62,229 bases of DNA from NCBI GenBank assembly GCA_002737315.1, contig NSIH01000003.1:1-62229 (forward strand), written 5' to 3'. The notes beneath the pieces were generated by a model. The model had not been told where the DNA came from and did no database searches. It saw only the letters and a program-made list of their open reading frames with translations. This document shows positions 17,948 through 24,439 of this stretch, one piece after another (the first letter of the stretch is position 1; every line of letters begins with the position of its first letter). The translations under genes were made by a program, and so were the position numbers. This DNA comes from Flavobacteriales bacterium (GTDB lineage: Bacteria; Bacteroidota; Bacteroidia; Flavobacteriales; Schleiferiaceae).

Positions 17948-19343
17948 CTATGCGCTCGTTAATCCAGCATCCGACGGTGTAGGACTCCCCTTCTTTGTAG
18001 TTAAACTGAAAAGCAATGGACTTATCGGGAACATTCTTGCGAAAGGATGCGGCTAGTGACTCCGACCTCGCCAACAGGTCTGGCTGGACCGAAGCCGCAC
18101 GGTTAACCATGTTAATGGCCGCCCAATAAACTGCGTTCTTCTCAAAGGCATTGCTGCCGCAGCTGCCCGCTGCCTGGCCGTAGATAATGGCTAAAAAGAG
18201 GTAGGGCTCTCCCGACTCTGGATTAGCGCGAGCAGACTCGAGGCAGGCCCTCTTGCCTTCTGCGAGCTGGCCCTGCTTCTCGGCAATTTGAGCGAGCTTC
18301 ATCCAGTCCTTGGCCTTCTTTTTGGGGTCAACCTCTTGACGGATGGCGTCGTCAAAATACTTCTTAGAGTCGGCATAGAGGCCATTCTTAAGGCTCAATA
18401 GACCCATTGATCGGGCGGCTTGAGCACTTGGGTCTAATTTATAGAGCGCGGATGCAGCCTTGATGTACATCGGATTTTGGGTGCAGTCTGTGGGTCCGTC
18501 AACTCCAGGTCGATCCTTAGAAAGCATCTTGAGAGCGCGTACTAACCAATTCTTGTCGCTAGTGTGGATCGCAAAAGTCGAGTCGTTGTAGATGAGGGTG
18601 AGGCGTTCGCAGGTTAGAAGAGGGGCGATGCCTTTCTCAATGTTAGCAATCAACTTCTCAGACTGGTCAAGTAGCTTTCTGTTGACCTCTAAATTCCGCT
18701 TTTCACGCTCAGTAATGGTGCCAAGGGTATCCTTCTCTACCAGCTCAGCAATGAGTATGTTCCGCTCATTAGACTGCAGCTCAATGGCTTCAGAAACGTC
18801 GTTAAAGCCCTCTACCAAGCCAACGGAATTAAGTTTCTCGTCTTTGTAGAGCTTGATGACCACATTAAAGTAGTTATTGAGGTATGCCGGCTGCAAAGCC
18901 TTAGGATCCAAGGCAAATACTTCTTTGTACATAGCATAGGCTTCCGATGCCTTGTCGGGGTAGTAGGTCCAAAAGTTATCGGCCTTTTGAGCATTGACTT
19001 CAGCCTCTTTACCGGGGAAGTAGGTGTTGCGCTGGTCGTAGGTACTCAGCAGAAGGCGAATTAATGCTTCGCGCTGCATGGGGTCGGTAGTTTCTTTGAT
19101 TTTGGCATCGAGAATCTTAGGGGCAAAACGATAAATCACCTCGCTTGCCTTGGGGCATGTTTCGTACACCGCTCTCCATGGCTCATAGGCGTCTACATAG
19201 GATTTGCTGTTGTACAGGGACCCAAACGTATTGAATTTCTCAAAGCATACAATGGAATCGGTTGCGCTCTTGCCCCAATTGGATTGAGCCATGGAGGCAA
19301 GTGAAACACTTAAGGACAGAACAAATACTAGAATTCTCTTCAT
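17934..19343 (-). CDS. Periplasmic tetratricopeptide-type protein of the lptC cluster
   Basis: 469 residues. Signal peptide 1-19 (VSLASMAQ). The rest is helical and carries degenerate TPR-like repeats (DNFWTYYPDKASEAYAMYKE, QPAYLNNYFNVVIKLYKDEK, AKDWMKLAQIAEKQGQLAEGK, PYLFLAIIYGQAAGSC); a charged, coiled-coil-like segment lies at ~190-240. Cysteines are scattered. The C terminus (GESYTVGCWINERIVVRF) is a short beta-like tail. A homologous TPR gene occupies this position in many flavobacteria. Function is unknown; location between an outer-membrane protein and lptC suggests an envelope-assembly role. Confidence 0.75.
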   Translation of the reverse strand: MKRILVFVLSLSVSLASMAQSNWGKSATDSIVCFEKFNTFGSLYNSKSYVDAYEPWRAVYETCPKASEVIYRFAPKILDAKIKETTDPMQREALIRLLLSTYDQRNTYFPGKEAEVNAQKADNFWTYYPDKASEAYAMYKEVFALDPKALQPAYLNNYFNVVIKLYKDEKLNSVGLVEGFNDVSEAIELQSNERNILIAELVEKDTLGTITEREKRNLEVNRKLLDQSEKLIANIEKGIAPLLTCERLTLIYNDSTFAIHTSDKNWLVRALKMLSKDRPGVDGPTDCTQNPMYIKAASALYKLDPSAQAARSMGLLSLKNGLYADSKKYFDDAIRQEVDPKKKAKDWMKLAQIAEKQGQLAEGKRACLESARANPESGEPYLFLAIIYGQAAGSCGSNAFEKNAVYWAAINMVNRAASVQPDLLARSESLAASFRKNVPDKSIAFQFNYKEGESYTVGCWINERIVVRF

Positions 19344-19347
19344 AACA

Positions 19348-20670
19348 CTAACGAAATTTTGCTTTCATAAACCACTGATCATTCAAGGTGAGCCCAACGG
19401 TGCCGCGAAGGTATTGCTCCCTTACCAAACCGTTGGTTACCGAACCGTTAACTCCAAAATTGAGGCCCAAGTGAAGGGTAGATACTTTGACGTCTCCAGG
19501 TATGAAGCTCCGCCCCCCCACCGGCATGGCTAAACCAATATTGCCACTCCATCCTTTGAGCTCAGTCCCGTTGACGTAGAGGCCATAGCGGTCGCTGCGG
19601 AAGGAGCCTACATACTGAACCTGACTAAAGTAGGAAGACAGCTTGCGAGAGGTCTTAACTAGGGCCGGTACCAAACTTGCCTGCAGAATAAATGTCTTTG
19701 AAAGCCCCTGAAAGCTGCCTGAGGTGCTTTGATTAAAGTCGCGGTGATCACCCACCTTGGTTTGCTCAAAGTGTCCGCTCAATGACCAGGCAGGGAGCAA
19801 TGCATTTTTGCGATTCGACGCCCAGCGCAAACCAACCGCCTGTCGCGCGCCCATAGCCACAGAACCCAGAACTCCGTTGAGGGCTGTGATGGTATCCAGA
19901 GGCAGCTCGCCGCCCTCACTGTTGGTCTTAAAACTGTACCAATTGTAGTTTTGAATCGCCGACAACTCAACCTTGGGTTCGTACTGAATCCCGGCAATTA
20001 GCTCATTCATCCCTAGAGGAAGAATGAATTGACCACCTGCACTCCAGCGCCAGTCGCTAACCAAAACCCGCTCCACCTTGCCTGCGTAGTCAAAGCGAGA
20101 ATCCAAAAAGTAGACTTTAGTACTTCGGTCTGCCGAACCAAACAAGTAGCGCGCCGTTGCGCCAACCGATACATACTTAATCGGAGACCATGCCCAGGTA
20201 AATGCGGAGGCGTTGATGCCCCCACGGCCTGTGTATCGCTGAATCCAGTCTCCAAAAGCAGAGTCCTTGCCCGACTGCTGAAAATCGTAGCCAACTGCGC
20301 TGTAAGGCCTTAGTGAGGCGGCTAGCGCCATGCCTTTGCCAAATGGGACTGCAATGCCAAAAGAATTGAACCCACCGGTGCGGTTATCAACCTTATTGCT
20401 GCCGTCGTTTTGACGAACCATGGACCATTGTCCGCCAAAATCCAAGGTGGTGTACTTTATCCCAGACAGGGCTGCGGGTTGGTCGGGGTTGATGTACCAA
20501 GGGGAGCGATCAGCTGCACTGGCTCCACCCAAAAACTGCTGGTATGCATTGGCCTGGGGCAGGGCCCAACCCGCTCCAAACAGCGAATAGGGACTAACTG
20601 ACTGCTGCTGCGAGAGCATCGCCTGCGAGGCGATTAGGGCAATAGATGCAAGCGTAGTGCGAAGGCTCAT
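19348..20670 (-). CDS. Putative outer-membrane beta-barrel protein of the coaX-lptC cluster
   Basis: 440 residues. Signal peptide ~1-22 (ASQAMLSQQ). The mature protein begins SVSPYSLFGAGW and consists of alternating hydrophobic/polar strands rich in Tyr, Trp and Gly, with the terminal strand NDQWFMKAKFR ending in an aromatic-containing basic residue, consistent with a beta-barrel. The pattern near the N terminus (PYSLFGAG..., NPDQPAALSGIKYTTLDFGG) recalls FadL-like Bacteroidota outer-membrane proteins. It starts directly after the coaX stop (TGAATG) and ends four bases before the TPR gene. Substrate unknown. Confidence 0.75.
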   Translation of the reverse strand: MSLRTTLASIALIASQAMLSQQQSVSPYSLFGAGWALPQANAYQQFLGGASAADRSPWYINPDQPAALSGIKYTTLDFGGQWSMVRQNDGSNKVDNRTGGFNSFGIAVPFGKGMALAASLRPYSAVGYDFQQSGKDSAFGDWIQRYTGRGGINASAFTWAWSPIKYVSVGATARYLFGSADRSTKVYFLDSRFDYAGKVERVLVSDWRWSAGGQFILPLGMNELIAGIQYEPKVELSAIQNYNWYSFKTNSEGGELPLDTITALNGVLGSVAMGARQAVGLRWASNRKNALLPAWSLSGHFEQTKVGDHRDFNQSTSGSFQGLSKTFILQASLVPALVKTSRKLSSYFSQVQYVGSFRSDRYGLYVNGTELKGWSGNIGLAMPVGGRSFIPGDVKVSTLHLGLNFGVNGSVTNGLVREQYLRGTVGLTLNDQWFMKAKFR

Positions 20671-21372
20671 TCAATTTTGCGACATCGCCCAAAGTCCGAG
20701 GGCAGTCCAATTTTCGTTGGCAAAGATGCCCCTTTTCAGGTGATTGACAAAAGATGGAGCGTCTCCTCCGTGAATAATTACGATTAAATCGCTGTTAATC
20801 GCAGAAAACCGCTCTACTTCGGCGTCGATCTCGTCAATCATACCCTGAAATGCTCCGCGCATCATGCTCTGGGCGCTGCTCGAGGTGCGGGGGTCAGAAG
20901 GGGTCCAGTCTGCGGGCGGTGTCAGGTTGTCGATGGGCAGCGCCAGTAGGCTTTGAGTGTAGTGGTGCATTGCCTTGAGGCGGACCGCCCAACCCGGAGC
21001 AATGGCTCCTCCCTGAAACGTTCCGCTTTGGTTCAAGTAGCTGTACGTTAGGCAGGTTCCGAGAGAAACCATCAAAACTGCAGACTGTGGATGGCGGTGA
21101 ATGGCTCCCCGCATGGAAGCCAGGCGATCCAGGCCAATTTGCGCGGAATACTCGAGGTCAAAACCCCAGTTAGACGCCGTAGAAACCTGCTTACCAAGGG
21201 GCCAGACCCGGGCCGAAGAGTCCGCAATCCAAATGGAATCGGATTGTTCTTTGAGCCAGTTTAAGCACTCTTCATAGGCTGCTGCGGGCCAGGTTTTGAG
21301 GCCATCTACGGAGCCGGAGTCACGAAACACGACCACTTTTATCAGGGTATTACCCGCGTCTACTGCAATCAT
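20671..21372 (-). CDS. coaX: Type III pantothenate kinase
   Basis: 233 residues. Catalyses ATP-dependent phosphorylation of pantothenate, the first committed step of CoA synthesis; type III enzymes need a monovalent cation and resist feedback by CoA. ASKHA-fold marks are clear: DAGNTLIK (5-12), IGLDRLASMRGA (~93-104), SLGTCLTYSYL, GGAIAPGWAVRLKAMH and the C-terminal IHGGDA. First gene of the minus-strand envelope operon; its stop (TGA) abuts the ATG of the next gene. A TACCTTTG promoter box lies 10 bases upstream. Confidence 0.92.
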   Translation of the reverse strand: MIAVDAGNTLIKVVVFRDSGSVDGLKTWPAAAYEECLNWLKEQSDSIWIADSSARVWPLGKQVSTASNWGFDLEYSAQIGLDRLASMRGAIHRHPQSAVLMVSLGTCLTYSYLNQSGTFQGGAIAPGWAVRLKAMHHYTQSLLALPIDNLTPPADWTPSDPRTSSSAQSMMRGAFQGMIDEIDAEVERFSAINSDLIVIIHGGDAPSFVNHLKRGIFANENWTALGLWAMSQN

Positions 21373-21382
21373 TTTGGTATAT

Positions 21383-21390
21383 CAAAGGTA
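21383..21390 (-). promoter_or_regulatory. -7 box for the coaX operon
   Basis: Minus-strand TACCTTTG, a perfect TAnnTTTG, ends 10 bases before the coaX ATG at 21372. Confidence 0.6.
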
Positions 21391-21406
21391 GTTAGTCTTT
21401 TTGCCC

Positions 21407-21414
21407 TAAATTTG
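21407..21414 (+). promoter_or_regulatory. -7 box for tRNA-Phe
   Basis: TAAATTTG matches TAnnTTTG and ends 12 bases before the tRNA 5' end, the distance expected if transcription begins a few bases before the mature end. Divergent from the coaX box 16 bases away. Confidence 0.6.
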
Positions 21415-21426
21415 CACTCCGATTTT

Positions 21427-21499
21427 GGTTCGGTAGCTCAGTTGGTAGAGCAATGGACTGAAAATCCATGTGTCGACGGTTCGATTCCGCCCCGAACCA
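21427..21499 (+). tRNA. tRNA-Phe (GAA)
   Basis: 73 bases folding as a full cloverleaf: acceptor GGTTCGG pairs with CCGAACC; D arm GCTC/GAGC; anticodon stem ATGGA/TCCAT with loop CTGAAAA giving anticodon GAA at 21460-21462; T arm GACGG/CCGCC-type with TTCGATT loop; discriminator A at 21499. CCA is not encoded. A protein-like reading frame through this region is a known artefact of tRNA sequence. Confidence 0.97.
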
Positions 21500-21511
21500 C
21501 AAAATCGCAAG

Positions 21512-21540
21512 GCCCTGCAGTACTACTGCGGGGCTTTTTT
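21512..21540 (+). terminator. Rho-independent terminator after tRNA-Phe
   Basis: GCCCTGCAGT and ACTGCGGGGC form a 10-bp stem (one G-T pair) with a 3-base ACT loop, followed by six T. Confidence 0.9.
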
Positions 21541-21584
21541 GTTTTCAATAGGCGAAGAGGAAGCCCTGTCCTTGGCCCGATAAC

Positions 21585-21592
21585 TACCTTTG
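21585..21592 (+). promoter_or_regulatory. -7 box for the zinc-ribbon gene
   Basis: TACCTTTG, a perfect TAnnTTTG, ends only four bases before the GTG at 21597, implying a leaderless or nearly leaderless mRNA. Confidence 0.55.
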
Positions 21593-21596
21593 CCCC

Positions 21597-21875
21597 GTGA
21601 TTACTCATTTAAAATGCCTAAAATGCAAAGAATGGGGCGACGGCGCGCATCAATGCCAAGCTTGCGGAAGCCCGCTCGCAATACACAGCACTTTTGCCAA
21701 CCAGGGCAATCCCGAACGACTAAAAGCTTTTGAAATGCCTGTGATAGAATGGAACAAGGACCCTCAAATTTCTACATGGAAGCGGGGCCTGATTAATGCC
21801 GGTAAAATTGCGCATTGGGCCGTTCTTGCTTTTGGAGGAGCACTCGCATGGATGGCTTATTGGGTCGCCGTTTAA
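21597..21875 (+). CDS. Small zinc-ribbon protein with C-terminal membrane helix
   Basis: 92 residues, starting at GTG. Near the N terminus C7-x2-C10-x9-C20-x2-C23 makes two zinc knuckles, a compact zinc ribbon. A polar middle (residues ~24-65) leads to a hydrophobic segment (~70-90, HWAVLAFGGALAWMAYWVAV) that would anchor it in the inner membrane with the ribbon in the cytoplasm. No family recognised. It overlaps the next gene by 28 bases, so both are likely one transcript. The ribbon pattern and a plausible promoter support a real gene. Confidence 0.65.
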   Translation: MITHLKCLKCKEWGDGAHQCQACGSPLAIHSTFANQGNPERLKAFEMPVIEWNKDPQISTWKRGLINAGKIAHWAVLAFGGALAWMAYWVAV

Positions 21876-22204
21876 ACTGGCTAAGCCTGGCGGCCCTAGC
21901 CGCATTTAGCCTTCACCAGTTAGCCTTAGCCTTGGGCTTCTACTTTCTGTTGCTCGATTCTTTTTTGGATCCCCTCTGTACTGTTCCGGTTGTTTTGGGT
22001 CTTCCCAGCATGATAGCTCGACGAATTTGGCCCAGACTGGCGTTGAGCTGGGGGTCGGTAGCCCTCTTTACCCTAGCCTTGTCGCTGGCCTTTGAATGGT
22101 GGATTCCATCCTTTGACACGCGTTTTACGCGCGATCCCTGGGATGTGCTCGCCTACGCGCTTGGGGCGGCAATCTGGCGATTGGCTGAACCGCAGAGCCT
22201 TTAA
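21848..22204 (+). CDS. Small conserved membrane protein, function unknown
   Basis: 118 residues from ATG 21848 (an earlier in-frame start at 21815 is buried in the previous gene and less likely). Three to four membrane helices (~10-30, ~40-58, ~65-85, ~100-112). Recognisable blocks are LDSFLDPLCTVPVVLGLP and FEWWIPSFDTRFTRDPWDVLAYALGA; a DPWDV motif next to a helix occurs in small Bacteroidota membrane proteins sometimes labelled magnesium-citrate transporter, a name I would not rely on. Overlaps the zinc-ribbon gene upstream. Confidence 0.65.
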   Translation: MDGLLGRRLNWLSLAALAAFSLHQLALALGFYFLLLDSFLDPLCTVPVVLGLPSMIARRIWPRLALSWGSVALFTLALSLAFEWWIPSFDTRFTRDPWDVLAYALGAAIWRLAEPQSL

Positions 22205-22209
22205 GGGGT

Positions 22210-22217
22210 TACTTTTG
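22210..22217 (+). promoter_or_regulatory. -7 box for the HMG-CoA reductase operon
   Basis: TACTTTTG matches TAnnTTTG and ends 15 bases before the ATG at 22233. Confidence 0.55.
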
Positions 22218-22232
22218 CGGTATTCCTTTACA

Positions 22233-23585
22233 ATGAAGCGCAGCAACCTACAAATCCGAGGCTTTTCAAAGCTTAGCAAGTCCGCAAAAATAACCTGGCT
22301 AAGCCAGGAGCATCTCAAGGACCCCGCAAAGGGCCTGGCATTGATTGCTTCTTACAACCACAGCGACGATGCCGTGCAGCAGCGCCACGACGAGTTCATA
22401 GAAAACACGGTGGCAAACTACTTTTTGCCCCTGGGCCTGGCCCCAAACTTCCTCATTAATGGCCAAGTTTATACCCTGCCTATGGCCATCGAAGAAAGTT
22501 CGGTAGTGGCGGCGGCGGCTAAGTCCGCCCAATTTTGGATGGATCGCGGCGGATTTCATTCCACGGTGCATTCGACCACCAAGGTGGGCCACATTCACTT
22601 CACTTTTAACGGAGACGCGTCGGCCCTTGCAGCACTACTTGACCGTGTAACTCCAGAATTTCTTGCGTCAACTGAAGGCATTACCGCCAATATGCGGGCC
22701 CGCGGTGGCGGAATCCTCAGCCTTGAACTCAAGGACCGTCGCGAAGCGATGGAAGGCTACTTTCAGCTCGAGGTTCGCTTCGAAACCATGGACTCCATGG
22801 GCGCCAACTTCATCAACTCCTGCCTGGAGGAAATGGCCAAGGTGCTTCGCCTAGAGGCTGCGACCGATGCCGGCACTGCGAGCGGAGACCTCGAGGTGGT
22901 GATGTGCATTTTAAGCAACTACACTCCGGAGTGCCTAGTGCATTGCGAGGTGCGCTGTGCAATTGCAGACCTAGACGACGGTTCTGGCATGGACGTGCAG
23001 GAATTTGCACGTAAGTTCCAGCGGGCCGTGCGCATTGCAGAGGTGGAGCCCTACCGTGCCACGACCCACAACAAGGGCATCATGAATGGTATTGACGCCG
23101 TAGTCTTGGCGACGGGCAATGACTTTAGGGCCGTGGAGGCAGCCTGCCATACCTATGCGTCGCGCGACGGGCAGTATCGCTCGCTGACGCACTGCTCGAT
23201 TGAAGACGGCGAGTTCCGTTTTTGGATCGAAATTCCGCTCTCCCTGGGAACCGTTGGCGGACTCACCAAGCTTCACCCCATGGTTCAGCTGGCTCTTGAA
23301 GTACTGGGAAACCCTGGCGCCAAAGAACTTATGGGCATAATTGCAGCCTCGGGCCTAGCGCAAAATTTTGCCGCCCTGCGGGCGCTGACCACCACAGGAA
23401 TTCAAAAAGGCCACATGAAAATGCACCTGTTGAACATCCTCAACCAACTTGAGGCCAATGAGGCTGAAAAAGCGGAACTCACCTCATTTTTTGCCGACAA
23501 GGTTCCGCACCATGCCGAAGTAGTATCGGCATTTTGCCGACTGCGCGGAATCCCGATTCCGCAAGCCGAAGGGGTAGCGCGATGA
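22233..23585 (+). CDS. mvaA: Hydroxymethylglutaryl-CoA reductase, class II
   Basis: 450 residues from ATG 22233, the start that matches the family N terminus (IRGFSKLSKSAKITWLS); the frame extends further upstream into the preceding gene but without similarity. Reduces HMG-CoA to mevalonate (or the reverse) in isoprenoid metabolism. Class II marks: FIENTVANYFLPLGLAPNF (the ENxxG-type HMG site), PMAIEESSVVAAA, ETMDSMGANF, IPLSLGTVGG (dinucleotide site) and a C-terminal GHMKMH with the catalytic-type His. The GHMP kinase gene overlaps its stop by four bases, as expected for the mevalonate pathway. Confidence 0.93.
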   Translation: MKRSNLQIRGFSKLSKSAKITWLSQEHLKDPAKGLALIASYNHSDDAVQQRHDEFIENTVANYFLPLGLAPNFLINGQVYTLPMAIEESSVVAAAAKSAQFWMDRGGFHSTVHSTTKVGHIHFTFNGDASALAALLDRVTPEFLASTEGITANMRARGGGILSLELKDRREAMEGYFQLEVRFETMDSMGANFINSCLEEMAKVLRLEAATDAGTASGDLEVVMCILSNYTPECLVHCEVRCAIADLDDGSGMDVQEFARKFQRAVRIAEVEPYRATTHNKGIMNGIDAVVLATGNDFRAVEAACHTYASRDGQYRSLTHCSIEDGEFRFWIEIPLSLGTVGGLTKLHPMVQLALEVLGNPGAKELMGIIAASGLAQNFAALRALTTTGIQKGHMKMHLLNILNQLEANEAEKAELTSFFADKVPHHAEVVSAFCRLRGIPIPQAEGVAR

Positions 23586-24439
23586 GTCAATTTAGGAGCT
23601 CCGGAAAACTGCTCTTGAGTGGTGAATACTGGGTGCTCCACGGCGCGGAGGCCCTAGCCATGGCCACTATAAAAGGCCAAACGCTCCACTACGAATATGC
23701 GGACTGCGAACTTCACTGGGTCGCCAAAGACAGCGAGGGCTGCGTTTGGCTGGACTGCGTCGCAAACCAAGACCCGCACCTGGCCCGAATTCTGAATGCC
23801 GTCCAAAAACTCAAGGGAAACCTTCCCAGCCGGGGCCGCGTGAGCACCAAACTCGAGTTTAACCGCAGCTGGGGATGGGGTTCGTCGTCGTCGCTCGTCG
23901 ATTTGATTGCCCAGTGGACTGGCCTTGACCCTATAGAGCTTCACTTTGAAACCTCCGAGGGATCAGGATTTGATGTGGCCTGCGCGCGTGCGGGGGGAGC
24001 TATTGCCTACCAAAAGACAGGGCCCCGAAGCGCGGTTTGGAATAGCGTAGCCTCGGCCCATTGGCCCCACGAACACTTTGGCTTGGTCTACCTGGGCGGC
24101 AAGCAAGACAGCCAGCGCGAGGTTACCAAGATCCGCAGGGAGCCCCTAGCAAGTGAGCTTGACGCAATTAGCGCACTGTCCCGTCATCTTGCCTCAAGCA
24201 AGGACGCAGAAGCCTGGTCGGAGGCCATCGACGAACTCGAAGACCGCACCGCCTCATGGCTCCGGATGGAGCGCGTGCAGAATAGGTTTGCTGGCGTTCG
24301 TGCAACCATAAAGAGCCTTGGCGCGTGGGGGGGCGACTTTGCCCTCGCCGTAGCCCAAGACCCCGAAGACTTGAAGTACTTTCCCTTAAACGGGCATCTG
24401 CTCTTAAAATGGTCCGACTGCGTCTCCTTGCCCTCCTGA
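23582..24439 (+). CDS. GYDIA-family GHMP kinase (mevalonate pathway)
   Basis: 285 residues, starting at the ATG that overlaps the mvaA stop (ATGA). GHMP motifs: GKLLLSGEYWVLHGAEAL near the N terminus, the ATP-binding WGWGSSSSL (~115-123) and a C-terminal GAWGGDFALAV. The GSGYDIA signature that names the family reads GSGFDVACARAGGAIAY here. In Bacteroidota this family neighbours mevalonate genes and is presumed to phosphorylate mevalonate or phosphomevalonate; which one is not decided. Its last 31 bases overlap the start of the T9SS protein gene downstream. Confidence 0.87.
   Translation: MSQFRSSGKLLLSGEYWVLHGAEALAMATIKGQTLHYEYADCELHWVAKDSEGCVWLDCVANQDPHLARILNAVQKLKGNLPSRGRVSTKLEFNRSWGWGSSSSLVDLIAQWTGLDPIELHFETSEGSGFDVACARAGGAIAYQKTGPRSAVWNSVASAHWPHEHFGLVYLGGKQDSQREVTKIRREPLASELDAISALSRHLASSKDAEAWSEAIDELEDRTASWLRMERVQNRFAGVRATIKSLGAWGGDFALAVAQDPEDLKYFPLNGHLLLKWSDCVSLPS

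Noticed and set aside
21412-21600. A 62-codon reading frame across the tRNA
   Set aside because: It translates the tRNA-Phe itself (AQLVEQWTENPCVDGSIPP-type artefact), and the cloverleaf is perfect.
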